The notes under the pieces were generated by a model that ran no database searches, was not told the DNA's origin, and worked only from the letters and a program-made list of their open reading frames with translations. The position numbers and the translations under genes were made by a program. 64,000 nt of DNA from Streptomyces sp. NBC_01237 (GTDB taxonomy: Bacteria; Actinomycetota; Actinomycetes; Streptomycetales; Streptomycetaceae): assembly GCF_035917275.1 (NCBI RefSeq), contig NZ_CP108508.1, forward strand, positions 7,254,001 to 7,318,000. Direction: 5' to 3'. Of this stretch, positions 1-8,443 are shown one piece after another; position 1 is the first letter of the stretch, and every line of letters begins with the position of its first letter.

Positions 1-247
1 CGGCCTGCGGGACGGGTACCTCCGCACGCATGGCGCAGCTGCCCGCCCGCGGCCGACTGCCCCTGAACACGACCTTCGTCAACGAATCTTTCATCGGTAC
101 CTCGTTCAAGGGGGGCTTGTCGAGGAGACCGGTGTCGCCGGGACCCCGGCCGTCGTTCCCACGGTGACGTGCCGGGCCTGGATCACCGGCACCGCGCGGT
201 TCTTCCTGGATCCGGCCGCCTTCTTCCCCGAGGGCTTCCCGCTGTGA
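1..247 (+). pseudogene. 3' fragment of proline racemase / 4-hydroxyproline 2-epimerase, frameshifted
   Basis: Reading from base 3 gives ACGTGTSARMAQLPARGRL, which is the second active-site motif of the proline racemase superfamily with its catalytic Cys. It continues through FVNESFIGTSFKG. At about 108-116 the frame changes by one base. The continuing homology (GLVEETGVAGTPAVVP, then TCRAWITGTARFFLDP) is in another frame and stops at TGA 245-247. Relative to the family, one base appears to be missing in the G-run at 111-115. The gene is cut by the window edge, so it could be a pseudogene or a sequencing error. Family members epimerise trans-4-hydroxyproline or racemise proline. The GntR regulator gene just downstream suits a hydroxyproline catabolism locus, but that is inference. 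Confidence 0.8.
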
Positions 248-318
248 GAATGCCGGGGCAGGCCGTACCGTCCGGTGGTGAGCGCTTACCGGCGGGGGTC
301 GGATGAATAACGTGACAT

Positions 319-355
319 TGTATTCTGAGGCCCCGCTCGGTGCTGGAGGAATACA
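319..355. promoter_or_regulatory. inverted repeat TGTATTC-N23-GAATACA overlapping the gntR ribosome-binding site
   Basis: TGTATTC (319-325) is matched by its exact reverse complement GAATACA (349-355), which overlaps the GGAGG Shine-Dalgarno (345-349) of the next gene. AT-rich TGTAT half-sites are typical for FadR-subfamily GntR operators. The position suggests autoregulation by steric block. This is inference; 7-bp arms with a 23-base spacer could arise by chance. Confidence 0.35.
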
Positions 356-356
356 T

Positions 357-1091
357 ATGACCCGCCTCTCATCCCTCAACACCATCTCGGCCCAGGAGCA
401 TCTGAGGGACCGGGTGGCCCATGCCCTGAGGGCGGCACTGATAGCCGGTGACCTGCGTCCGGGCACGATCTACTCCGCACCCGCACTCGCCTCGGAGTTC
501 GGAGTCTCCGCGACCCCGGTACGTGAGGCCATGCTCGACCTGGCCCGGGAGGGCCTCGTCGAGGCCGTACGCAACAAGGGTTTTCGGATCACCGAGTTGA
601 CCGACCAGGACCTCGACGACTTCACCGAACTCAGGGCGATGATCGAGGTGCCCACCGTCGGCAGGATCGCCGGGCTCGGCAAGTCCCGGGAGCTGGAGGC
701 CCTGCGGCCCCTGGCGCTGGAGATCGTCCACGCGGCACGCCGGCACGACATCCTGGCCTACCTGGAGGCCGACCGGCGCTTCCACCTTGAGCTGCTCGGC
801 CTGGCCGGGAACCGGCGGCTGGTCGAAGAGGTCAGCAATCTGCGTAAGCGCTCACGGCTCTTCGGTCTCAACAGGCTCGCGGAGACGGGCCAGTTGATCG
901 CATCGGCCGAGGAGCACATCGAACTGCTCGACCTGATCGTCGCGGGTGACGCGAAGCGCGCCGAGGCGTGCATGCTCGCTCATATGTCACATGTCCGGTC
1001 GCTCTGGGCCGATGGCGGCGAAGTGGGCGAGGGCGAGGGGGCCGAGCGCATCACTCATCGGCGGGTTGGCCAGGGGACGGCGGGGGCCTGA
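357..1091 (+). CDS. GntR family transcriptional regulator, FadR/FCD subfamily
   Basis: This is a 244-residue cytoplasmic repressor-type protein. An N-terminal winged helix lies at about residues 18-85 (LRDRVAHALRAALIAGDL, then the PVREAM recognition-helix signature and the GFRITEL wing). A C-terminal all-helical FCD ligand domain follows (LRAMIEVPTV, then DRRFHLELL with the acidic and His positions that bind metal or carboxylate effectors). I chose ATG 357 because GGAGG sits 7 bases upstream; an in-frame ATG at 303 would add 18 residues without a good ribosome-binding site. It follows a proline racemase remnant on the same strand, so control of hydroxyproline or proline catabolism is a reasonable inference. 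It closely resembles the second FCD regulator at 8544-9302 in the helix-turn-helix. Confidence 0.9.
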   Translation: MTRLSSLNTISAQEHLRDRVAHALRAALIAGDLRPGTIYSAPALASEFGVSATPVREAMLDLAREGLVEAVRNKGFRITELTDQDLDDFTELRAMIEVPTVGRIAGLGKSRELEALRPLALEIVHAARRHDILAYLEADRRFHLELLGLAGNRRLVEEVSNLRKRSRLFGLNRLAETGQLIASAEEHIELLDLIVAGDAKRAEACMLAHMSHVRSLWADGGEVGEGEGAERITHRRVGQGTAGA

Positions 1092-1097
1092 GCGAGG

Positions 1098-1127
1098 GGT
1101 GCCCCCGCCCTTCGGGGCGGGGGCACC
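1098..1127. terminator. strong hairpin between gntR and the VOC gene
   Basis: There is a perfect 13-bp stem (GGTGCCCCCGCCC pairing with 1115-1127) closed by a TTCG tetraloop. It lies 6 bases after the gntR stop and between convergent genes, so it probably acts in both directions. Confidence 0.85.
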
Positions 1128-1160
1128 CGAGAGTGCTCACATGCCTACCGCCGACGCGTG

Positions 1161-1541
1161 TCAGAGCGGGTTGAGCCGGGCCTTGAGCAGGCAGAACTCA
1201 TTGCCTTCGGGGTCGGTCAGGACGTGCCACTGCTCCTCCCCCGTCTGGCCGATGTCGGCCGGGCGCGCACCGAGCTTCAGCAGGCGTTCGAGCTCGGCGT
1301 CCTGATCGCGATCAGTGGCGTTGACGTCGATGTGCAGCCGCGACTTCCCCTTCTCCGGCTCGTCCCGGCGACTGAGAATGATCGTCGGCTGCGGACCACC
1401 GAACCCCTCGCGCGGTCCGATCTCCACCATCTCGCCGTCCTCGCGATCGAGCACGACGAAGTCCAGAACCTCGCACCAGAACCGCGCCAGCGCCTCGGGG
1501 TCGTGGCAACCGAGCACGAGCTCACTGATACGACATGCCAT
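1161..1541 (-). CDS. VOC (glyoxalase/bleomycin resistance fold) family protein
   Basis: This 126-residue single-domain protein opens with the beta-alpha-beta vicinal oxygen chelate pattern: LVLGCHDPEALARFW, then ESGP-like IGPREGFGGP, then LHIDV. It ends with the second module, WHVLTDPEGNEFCLL, in which the DPEGNEF motif carries a typical metal-ligand Glu. Such small Streptomyces proteins are mostly of unknown substrate; candidates are glyoxalase-like, thiol-transfer or drug-binding roles. The start at 1541 gives the normal family N-terminus. It is a single gene, convergent with gntR across a strong hairpin. The specific activity cannot be told from sequence. Confidence 0.85.
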   Translation of the reverse strand: MACRISELVLGCHDPEALARFWCEVLDFVVLDREDGEMVEIGPREGFGGPQPTIILSRRDEPEKGKSRLHIDVNATDRDQDAELERLLKLGARPADIGQTGEEQWHVLTDPEGNEFCLLKARLNPL

Positions 1542-2225
1542 GGATGAAACCTGCTCTCAGCCTGGGATTCGCCGGGGAAGTCCCACGTGAAACCCATGGA
1601 ATCCCGGCAAGGAAAACAATCCCGCGACCGTACCGGACGGGGCCGACGGGGGCGAAGTGATTTCGGGGCCGGCCCTGTCCGGGCAGCCGGGCGGGGCGTC
1701 GGCCAGACAGGGGGATGCGGGCCGTGAGGGGCGACCCACGAGGCGGTGACCACGAGGCGGCGACCACGGGGCGGCCCTTAAGGATGTGCCTCGGCGGACC
1801 GGCCGCCTCGGGGTGCATTCCGTCGGATTTCCCCTGCCCCGTCGGGTGGCCCGCGCGTCGCGTTGTCGGCCTCCGAGCCGGGCCCGCGCGGGAACCTGAG
1901 CGCGGACCCCGTGTGCTCCGCCCCGTCGGCGTACCTGCCCACCGTTCCTGCCGTGCGGGCCTCGTGCCCCGACGGGAGCGGCTATCGAAGACGGTCGCTG
2001 CGGGTGCTCAGGAATCGCCTGCCGTGCAACCGAGTTGGCGCGCAGATGAATATGGGCACGGCATCTTCCGAAGGACATGTGACATGTGCCATTGTACTGA
2101 TCGCAGGGCGCAAGGCCGTGCTCATGTCACACGGAGCCACCGTCAACTCCGTTGCTGCCAGCTCCTGTCAAACCCTCCACAGTCGCGCTCCCCGGCGCGG
2201 CGACCACTCCGCTGGGAGGCGGCAC
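1542..2225. other. 684-base intergenic region without a convincing gene
   Basis: Open frames here are GC-driven and show no recognisable domains or ribosome-binding sites. Near the collagenase start there is a short tandem pair ACATGTG (2075-2081 and 2082-2088) and a locally AT-richer stretch around 2040-2110, probably where the collagenase promoter lies. No clear -35/-10 pair could be assigned. Confidence 0.55.
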
Positions 2226-4652
2226 GTGAAGAACCGATCGGTTCGACCAAGATTTACCGGCACATCCACCGGCGTATCCACCCGGACATCGGCAGCAGCC
2301 CGCATATCCACCGGGATATCCACCGCGATGCTGGCAGCCTGTCTGGGAGTAGGGCTGCTCGCGGCCCCGGCCCAGTCCGCGCCGGCGCGTTCCACCACCG
2401 CCACCGCCGCACCGTCCGACGCGGCGGCCCCCACCGCCCCGGACCCGAACGGTCCCGCGGCGGCGTCCGCGACCCAGCCCGCCGAGGACCCCGAGCACGT
2501 CGGCGTCACATCGCTCAAGCCGGCGGACCGGGCGCCGCAGTCCGCGTCCAAGGACGCGCTCAAGCGCGACTACGACGATTCCAAGGCCGCCGAACCCAGT
2601 CGGCGCGCGCCCTCCATGTCCGCCAAGGCCAGACTCGCCGCCAAGGCACGCGGACTCGCCGCTCCCGCGGCGTGCAACGTCAGTGACTTCACCAGCCGTA
2701 CCGGCGACGCACTGGTCCAGCAGGTGACCTCGACCACCACCGCATGCGTCAACACGCTGTTCGGTGTCAAGGGCCAGGACGGCTATCTCGCCTTCCGTGA
2801 GGCGCAGATGGTCACCATCGCCGATGCCATGCGCGCTCGCTCGGCGGCCTATCCCGGCGACAGCAGCACCGGGATGCCGCAGTTGGTCCTCTTCCTCCGG
2901 GCCGGCTACTACGTGCAGTACTACGACCCGTCGACGGTCGGCAGCTACGGTCCGGCGCTCCGTACCGCGATTCAGGGCGCCCTGGACGGCTTCTTCGCCT
3001 CCTCGCACTCCTCGGACGTCACCGACGCGAACGGTGAGACCCTGTCCGAAGCGGTCATCCTGATCGACAGTGCCGTGCAGAACGACCGCTATCTGAGTGT
3101 TGTCAAGCGTCTGCTCGCGGGCTACAACTCCTCCTACAACAGCTCCTGGTACATGCTCAACGCCGTCAACAACGTGTACACGGTGACCTTCCGCGGACAT
3201 CAGGTGCCCGCGTTCGTCGCCGCTGTCGAGGCGGATTCCAGCCTGCTGAACGCGTTGCACGACTTCGCGGCGAACCACCTGGACCTCCTGGGCACCGAGC
3301 AGTCCTACCTGGCCTCCAACGCCGGCCGTGAGCTGGGCCGCTTCCTCCAGGAGGCGTCTCTGCGGGGCAAGGCGAGCCCGCTGGCCGCCTCACTGCTGAA
3401 GAAGAGCTCCATCACCGGACCCACCGCCGCGCTCTGGGTCGGTGTGGCGGAGATGGCGGACTACTACGACCGGGCCAACTGCTCCACCTACGGCACCTGT
3501 GACCTCGCCGCCCGCCTCAAGACCGCCATTCTGCCGGTCAAGCACACCTGTAGTGACAGCATCAAGATCCTGGCCCAGCAGATATCCACCACCGACCTGG
3601 AAGCCAGCTGTACCAGCCTGCGCAACCAGGACGCGTACTTCCACGGCATCGCACGGGACAACGGGCCGGTCGCCGACGACCGCAACAGCACCATCGAGGT
3701 CGTGGTCTTCGACTCCAGCACCGACTACCAGACCTATGCCGGCGCGATCTACGGAATCGACACGAACAACGGCGGGATGTACCTGGAGGGCGACCCGGCG
3801 GTGGAGGGCAACCAGCCCCGGTTCATCGCCTACGAGGCGGAGTGGGTCCGCCCGGAGTTCCAGATCTGGAACCTGAACCACGAGTACACGCACTACCTCG
3901 ACGGCCGGTTCAACATGCACGGTGACTTCGAGGCCGGAGTCGCGACGCCGACCATCTGGTGGGTGGAGGGCTTCGCGGAGTACGTCTCCTACTCGTACCG
4001 CAAGGTCACCTATGACAGTGCGATCACGCAGGCGGGGAACCACACCTACACCCTGCGCACGCTGTTCGACAGCACCTACGAGAACGCGGACCAGACCCGG
4101 GTCTACAACTGGGGCTATCTGGCCGCCCGCTACATGCTCCAGTCGCACCGCGCGGATGTCGACCGGCTGCTGGGTCTCTACCGCAGCGGCGACTGGAACG
4201 GCGCCCGCACACTGCTCACCTCGACCATCGGCAGCCGGTACGACGCCGACTGGAACACCTGGCTGACGGCCTGCGCCGCCGGTAACTGCGGCACCCTCAC
4301 CGAGCCCCCGGTGGACCTCGGACCCGAGTGCACCGCCAGTGACGTCAGGCAGCTGGCGAAGGACTGCAAGCGCAGCAGCCTGTCGGCCGTCACGGATGAC
4401 TACGCCTACCTCTACGTCTACATCCCGGCCGGCACCGCGCAGCTGAAGATCACGACGGCGGGAGGCACCGGCGACGCCGACCTCTACTACAGCGCCACCG
4501 GTTGGGCGACGACCGGTGTCTACACCAGCCGGGCCACCGGCACCGGCAACGAGCACACCCTGACCGTCCAGAACCCGAAGGCCGGTGCGCACTACATCAG
4601 CCTGCGCGCGGTCAAGGGGTTCGGTGGAGTCGCCGTCTCGACGCGCTTCTGA
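2226..4652 (+). CDS. secreted M9 family metallopeptidase (collagenase-like)
   Basis: This 808-residue secreted zinc protease probably degrades collagen or gelatin-like proteins. GTG 2226 was chosen because GGGAGG (2214-2219) precedes it and translation begins with a basic n-region followed by a hydrophobic core (LAACLGVGLLAAPAQSAPA), an evident signal peptide. The Ala/Pro-rich propeptide is followed by the M9 N-terminal domain from about residue 150 (CNVSDFTSRTGDALVQQV). The zinc-binding motif HEYTH is at residues 552-556, with the third-ligand Glu in WWVEGFAEY near residue 581. The C-terminal roughly 100 residues form a PPC-type domain (LKITTAGGTGDADLYY), common in secreted proteases. Classical clostridial collagenases carry PKD and CBD modules; here one PPC-like domain follows. 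Confidence 0.93.
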   Translation: MKNRSVRPRFTGTSTGVSTRTSAAARISTGISTAMLAACLGVGLLAAPAQSAPARSTTATAAPSDAAAPTAPDPNGPAAASATQPAEDPEHVGVTSLKPADRAPQSASKDALKRDYDDSKAAEPSRRAPSMSAKARLAAKARGLAAPAACNVSDFTSRTGDALVQQVTSTTTACVNTLFGVKGQDGYLAFREAQMVTIADAMRARSAAYPGDSSTGMPQLVLFLRAGYYVQYYDPSTVGSYGPALRTAIQGALDGFFASSHSSDVTDANGETLSEAVILIDSAVQNDRYLSVVKRLLAGYNSSYNSSWYMLNAVNNVYTVTFRGHQVPAFVAAVEADSSLLNALHDFAANHLDLLGTEQSYLASNAGRELGRFLQEASLRGKASPLAASLLKKSSITGPTAALWVGVAEMADYYDRANCSTYGTCDLAARLKTAILPVKHTCSDSIKILAQQISTTDLEASCTSLRNQDAYFHGIARDNGPVADDRNSTIEVVVFDSSTDYQTYAGAIYGIDTNNGGMYLEGDPAVEGNQPRFIAYEAEWVRPEFQIWNLNHEYTHYLDGRFNMHGDFEAGVATPTIWWVEGFAEYVSYSYRKVTYDSAITQAGNHTYTLRTLFDSTYENADQTRVYNWGYLAARYMLQSHRADVDRLLGLYRSGDWNGARTLLTSTIGSRYDADWNTWLTACAAGNCGTLTEPPVDLGPECTASDVRQLAKDCKRSSLSAVTDDYAYLYVYIPAGTAQLKITTAGGTGDADLYYSATGWATTGVYTSRATGTGNEHTLTVQNPKAGAHYISLRAVKGFGGVAVSTRF

Positions 4653-4786
4653 CGGGCGGGAGGCGGCCGAAGGCCGATAGCCGCTGACCCGACGTTCCGA
4701 GGGAAGTGATCCCGCGGGCGGGAGGAACGGCGGTCGCACGAAGAGCGGGGTGGTGGCAGCAGTCCCGGCCGCCGCCCCGCTCGCCG

Positions 4787-4870
4787 GGTCTTCCGGGCCT
4801 CCGGTCTTCCGGGCCTCCGGTCTTCCGGGCCTCCGGGCCTCCGGGCCGTTCGGGCCGTCCGGGTCCTCCG
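4787..4870. repeat. 16-bp tandem repeat (three exact copies plus decayed units)
   Basis: The unit GGTCTTCCGGGCCTCC occurs three times head to tail (4787-4834). It is followed by degenerate GGGCCTCC and GGGCCGTTC derivatives to about 4870. It lies in the 280-base non-coding gap between the convergent collagenase and ribonuclease genes. Confidence 0.85.
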
Positions 4871-4932
4871 GTCCGATGGTCCGCGCCGCCGGTGGGGGAG
4901 CGGCGGCGCGGACCGGTCCGGAGGGTGCGGGA

Positions 4933-5409
4933 TCAGCAGTCGTGGTCGACCAGGTCGAAGGACTCGTAGTGGTCGCCGGTGTAGTAGTCCTCCTGGACTT
5001 CCTCACCGGTCACGATCCGCCGCGCGCCACGGTTCGGGGAGCCGGGGGTGATGACCGTGTACTCGTGGTAGTACCCGGTGCTCCGGCTCGGCAGGACGCC
5101 TTCGCGGTTCTGGAAGACGGTGCCGTCCTGGTCGTACGGGAACGGGCCGCCCGCGTCGATGAGGTCGAGGGTGTCGTGCGCCTGGGACGGCAGGTCCGAG
5201 TAGCAGATGCTCCCGACCGAGGCGACGGTGAAGGGAGAGGCGAAGGAGGCGGCGAGAGGGGTGGAGACCGCGGAGCTGGAGAGCGGGGCAGTGGGGGAGA
5301 GGGGGGTGGCGGCGCTCGCCGTCACCGAACCCGAGGCGAAGAGGACGGACAGGAGGGCGGCGGTGCCGCCGAGCATGGTGATCCGTGGGGGGATTCGCAT
5401 ACCCACCAT
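4933..5409 (-). CDS. secreted guanyl-specific ribonuclease, RNase Sa (N1/T1) family
   Basis: The 158-residue precursor has a signal peptide (GGTAALLSVLFASGSVTASAA) and a roughly 96-residue mature domain that aligns along its length with RNase Sa of Streptomyces aureofaciens. Conserved blocks include ICYSDLPSQAHDTLDLI, GPFPYDQDGTVFQNRE, YYHEYTVITPG and DYYTGDHYESF. The catalytic Glu of YYHEY, the Arg pair of RGARR and the His of GDHY are all present, as are the two Cys (near the mature start and at the C-terminus) of the single disulfide. It cleaves RNA after guanosine outside the cell. No barstar-like inhibitor gene is adjacent. The start could be ATG 5409 or ATG 5400; neither has a strong ribosome-binding site. 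Confidence 0.93.
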   Translation of the reverse strand: MVGMRIPPRITMLGGTAALLSVLFASGSVTASAATPLSPTAPLSSSAVSTPLAASFASPFTVASVGSICYSDLPSQAHDTLDLIDAGGPFPYDQDGTVFQNREGVLPSRSTGYYHEYTVITPGSPNRGARRIVTGEEVQEDYYTGDHYESFDLVDHDC

Positions 5410-5669
5410 GATGACGCGCGTAGATCCCCTTTCGTCAACGCCAACTCGTGTGAATTCTGCGGAAGTTAACCGGAGGTACGTCTGTGTGACGAACGTGTTT
5501 CCCGGTGGGGGCCCTACGCGGGGCGGCCCTGGATGCCGGAGTTCGGCGAGGTGCCCGTACCAGCCCTATTTGCCTATTGATGAGTCGACAAGCGTGACAG
5601 CGCTCGTGCGGGGCATGCATCCCGTGAAGGTGTTCGAGAAGTTACGGGACAAGGGGAGGTCGGTTCACT

Positions 5670-6146
5670 GTGCGGGCGGGGGAAATGACGAAGCGCCAGG
5701 GCGGAAGCCGAGATACCGCGGACCGGAGAACAGAAGACCTGGGCACAGGGGTGACCACCCGGCCCGATCGCATACGCCGCAGAATCGGCCACACCGACAG
5801 GTCGGCGGTGGGGGAGGCGCGCCGCGAGCTGCGCGAGTTCCTCGGTCACCGCTCCGCGCAGGAGCGGATCGAAGAGGCTGAGCTCCTGCTGAGCGAGCTG
5901 GTGACCAACGCGCTGATCCACACCCGTCATGGAGCGGTGGTCACGGCCACCGTGCACCCCGGGAGACTGCGGGTGGAGGTGCGGGACTTCATGTCGGGAC
6001 TGCCCGGACCGTACGTACCGAACGCCGACGACGGTACGCACGGCAGGGGCCTCATCCTGGTGCGGAGCCTCGCCGACACCTGGGGGGTGGAGACTCAGGT
6101 GCTGGGCAAGGTGGTGTGGTTCGAGTTGGAGATCGGGAAGCCCTGA
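5670..6146 (+). CDS. HATPase domain anti-sigma/serine kinase-type regulator
   Basis: This 158-residue protein is dominated by a single GHKL ATPase domain of the SpoIIAB/RsbW type. The N box reads ELLLSELVTNALIHT with the Mg-binding Asn. The G1 region reads RVEVRDFMSGLP and the G2 box GTHGRGLILVRSLADTWGV. Such stand-alone ATPases are abundant in Streptomyces and sequester sigma factors or phosphorylate anti-anti-sigma STAS proteins, but no STAS or sigma gene is adjacent. GTG 5670 has GGAGG 10 bases upstream; ATG 5685 is the alternative start and would trim five residues. Confidence 0.88.
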   Translation: MRAGEMTKRQGGSRDTADRRTEDLGTGVTTRPDRIRRRIGHTDRSAVGEARRELREFLGHRSAQERIEEAELLLSELVTNALIHTRHGAVVTATVHPGRLRVEVRDFMSGLPGPYVPNADDGTHGRGLILVRSLADTWGVETQVLGKVVWFELEIGKP

Positions 6147-6218
6147 CCGGCCCCCGGACCCCGGCCCCGGACCCCGGGCTCCCGGTTTCCCGGATTCCTG
6201 AGGCGGGACTCCCGGGAT

Positions 6219-6248
6219 CCTGAGCGCCCTCGCGTCCGAGCGCTCAGG
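6219..6248. terminator. hairpin between convergent genes
   Basis: CCTGAGCGC (6219-6227) pairs perfectly with GCGCTCAGG (6240-6248) across a 12-base loop. It lies between the ATPase stop (6146) and the DUF2637 stop (6254). There is no U-tract, as is usual here. Confidence 0.6.
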
Positions 6249-6253
6249 CGTCC

Positions 6254-7357
6254 TCAGCCGAACTGCTGCTCCAGATCCTTGAGCTTCTGTTCCAGTGAGT
6301 CGAGCCGGGGAAGCGTCTGGGTGTCGTCCTCGGCGGTGAGGTCGACGGTCCGGGACTCACCCCCGGGGCGCTGGGCCTCGGGACTGTTCGAGTTCGAGCC
6401 GTTCGCGGTCGGCTTCGAGCCGTGTACGGCTTGCAGGGATGGCCGGGGTCGCAAAGGCAGCTGACCCGGCTCTGTTATGGCAGGCTCCGCGACGGACTGC
6501 GATGCGCCCGAGGCGGGAGCGATCGCGGGGACGTCCGTCCGGCCGCTCTCGCGGCCACCGCGCCCCCAGGCGCGGTTCTGCCGGTTCAGGGCCTTGATGC
6601 GGGCCCGGTCCAGCTTCTCCTGGTCCTTTCTGCGGAGCCGGTCCTGCTCCTTCTCCCGCCGGTCCTCCCGGACCTCGTCCACCGCCTCGTCGAGCGTGCG
6701 CACTCCTTCGAGGAGCATCAACGACCAGGCACCGAAGGTCTCACGGGGCGCCCGCAGCCACCGGACGATCCGGATCTGCGGCAACGGCCTTGGTACCAGG
6801 CCCTGTTCGCGCAGCGCGGCCCGACGGGTCTGCTTCAGCGCACGGTCGAAGAGCACCGCCGCCGAGAGCGACATTCCCGCGAAGAAGTGCGGGGCGCCCG
6901 CGTGGTCCATGCCGCGCGGCGCGTGCACCCAGTTGAACCAGGCGGCGGCACCGGCGAACGTCCACACCAGCAGCCGGGAGCCGAGCGCCGCGTCGCCGTG
7001 GCTGGCCTCGCGGACCGCCAGCACCGAGCAGAACATCGCGGCCCCGTCGAGGCCGAACGGGACGAGGTATTCCCAGCCCCCGGAGAGGTTCAGGTTCTGC
7101 CGGCCGAAGCCGACGAGCCCGTGGAAGGAGAGCGCGGCGGCGACCGCCGCGCAGCAGAAGAGCAGCACGTACGAGGCGGAGGCGTACAGGGCCTCCTTGC
7201 GCCTGCGGCGGTCCTCGCTGCGTTCCCAGTTGTCATCGGCCGCGGCCTTGCCAGCGGCGCGCTTGCCGCGCGCGACCACCGTGACCGCCGCCATGACCCC
7301 CACGAGCAGTACGGCGCCCGGAAGCAGCCAGTCAAGCGATATGTCGGTCAGTCTCAT
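6254..7357 (-). CDS. DUF2637 domain membrane protein (SpdB-like)
   Basis: This 367-residue protein has about five hydrophobic segments in its first 170 residues. One is near the N-terminus (LLPGAVLLVGVMAAVTVV), followed after a charged stretch by YVLLFCCAAVAAALSF, a WEYLVPFGLDGAAMF segment, LLVWTFAGAAAWFNWVHA and HFFAGMSLSAAVLF. This is the DUF2637 pattern. A long charged cytoplasmic tail follows, with a putative coiled-coil around residues 230-260 (EVREDRREKEQDRLRRKDQ) and a disordered Ser/Pro-rich end. DUF2637 proteins occur on Streptomyces chromosomes and as SpdB plasmid-spread proteins; here there are no plasmid-transfer neighbours. AAGGGA sits 6 bases before the ATG. Function is unknown. 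Confidence 0.85.
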   Translation of the reverse strand: MRLTDISLDWLLPGAVLLVGVMAAVTVVARGKRAAGKAAADDNWERSEDRRRRKEALYASASYVLLFCCAAVAAALSFHGLVGFGRQNLNLSGGWEYLVPFGLDGAAMFCSVLAVREASHGDAALGSRLLVWTFAGAAAWFNWVHAPRGMDHAGAPHFFAGMSLSAAVLFDRALKQTRRAALREQGLVPRPLPQIRIVRWLRAPRETFGAWSLMLLEGVRTLDEAVDEVREDRREKEQDRLRRKDQEKLDRARIKALNRQNRAWGRGGRESGRTDVPAIAPASGASQSVAEPAITEPGQLPLRPRPSLQAVHGSKPTANGSNSNSPEAQRPGGESRTVDLTAEDDTQTLPRLDSLEQKLKDLEQQFG

Positions 7358-7548
7358 GCGCGGTCCCTTGCGTCACGTAGGGCGTTTCGGGCGCCATCGT
7401 GACGGAAATTCCGCCCCGCTCAGGGGGTTTCGGGACAAGAGCACGCCATTGGGGTGACTGGGGATACCTATGGGCGGAATCTGAACGAACGCACATACGA
7501 GACGATAGAGATGCGTTCGGATTGCGTCACCTGGACGGGCGGTGTGGA

Positions 7549-8397
7549 TCAGGGAGCGGGTGTCAGCTTCCTCACCCGGTCGTCATCGCAGGTGCGCGGG
7601 CAGGTGACGCAGGTGTCCTCGGGGCGCAGGGTGTAGAAGAGGCAGCAGCTGGCCCGGTCGCGGGTCGGCAGCGATTCGCCGTTGGGGCCGGTCAGTTCAC
7701 GGAAGCCGGCCGTGCCGACGTACGGCTTGGTGGTGCCCGGCAGCAGCAGTTCCAGTTCGGCCATCGCGCGGCGCTCCTCGCCGAGCAGATGGGCGATGTA
7801 CCAGAGGCCCTCGACGATCTCGTCCGTCGCCATGCCCCACAGGGCCCGCTTGCCTCGACGCATCCGGGGCTGGAAGCCCTCCAGCACCGGACCGATGTGC
7901 TCAGCCACGGCGTCCAGCACCTCGGCCCGCAGCGCGGCCTCGTCCGGGACCACCCGGGCGCCGGGCAGCGTGGCCGCCGGATCGTCGGGCAGGCAGGCGA
8001 ACTCCCGTACGCGGACGGTGAGATGGCCCAGTGCCCGCTGGAACGAGATGTCCTCCACGGGAATCCGGGGCACCCGCCGGTGCAGGAACCAGGGCACCGT
8101 CACGAGCAGACAGGCCGGCCAGGAGTAGCGGTGCAGTCCGAAGCTGGCCACCACGTCGGGACGGGCCTGCTGTCCGTAGTCCCGGAGCACCTGCGCGTTG
8201 TCCCAGGCGAGGAAGGCGTCGAGGGCCGCCCCGCCTCCGGCGAGCTCGGCCGCGCCCACCCAGCCGACCCCGGAGGGGGCCGCCTCGCCCTCCGCGAGCA
8301 CCTCGGCGCGCAGCCCGGGGAAGACCTCGGTCAGGCGCGCGTACGAGGCCGTCACGGGGGACGCCGCGGTACTGGTGAACAGAGCGGAGACGGTCAT
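7549..8397 (-). CDS. (2Fe-2S)-binding ferric-siderophore reductase, FhuF-like
   Basis: This 282-residue cytosolic protein has a variable alpha-helical body. Its C-terminus is the FhuF signature CC-x10-C-x2-C (CCLFYTLRPEDTCVTCPRTC), which ligates a [2Fe-2S] cluster. FhuF-type proteins reduce iron in imported hydroxamate siderophores to release it. The gene lies directly downstream of an IdeR/DmdR-type iron box (8425-8443), so iron-repressed expression is very likely. It stands alone, with no siderophore transporter adjacent. Confidence 0.9.
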   Translation of the reverse strand: MTVSALFTSTAASPVTASYARLTEVFPGLRAEVLAEGEAAPSGVGWVGAAELAGGGAALDAFLAWDNAQVLRDYGQQARPDVVASFGLHRYSWPACLLVTVPWFLHRRVPRIPVEDISFQRALGHLTVRVREFACLPDDPAATLPGARVVPDEAALRAEVLDAVAEHIGPVLEGFQPRMRRGKRALWGMATDEIVEGLWYIAHLLGEERRAMAELELLLPGTTKPYVGTAGFRELTGPNGESLPTRDRASCCLFYTLRPEDTCVTCPRTCDDDRVRKLTPAP

Positions 8398-8424
8398 GCG
8401 GGGACCACCACATCAGGATCGTTG

Positions 8425-8443
8425 GCAGGTAAGCCTTACCTTA
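8425..8443 (-). promoter_or_regulatory. iron box (IdeR/DmdR1 operator)
   Basis: The top strand holds AGGTAAG-C-CTTACCT (8427-8441), a perfect palindrome with 7-bp arms. Read on the minus strand over 19 bases (TAAGGTAAGGCTTACCTGC) it matches the published IdeR/DtxR consensus TTAGGTTAGGCTAACCTAA at 14 positions by eye. It sits 28-46 bases before the FhuF-like start. Confidence 0.88.

Noticed and set aside
1557..2078. 173-codon minus-strand frame in the gap between the VOC and collagenase genes
   Set aside because: Arg/Pro/Gly-rich translation, no ribosome-binding site and no recognisable domain; typical GC-driven frame.
3390..5006. 538-codon minus-strand open frame opposite the collagenase
   Set aside because: It overlaps the collagenase zinc domain and the ribonuclease gene in a different frame, with no domain of its own.
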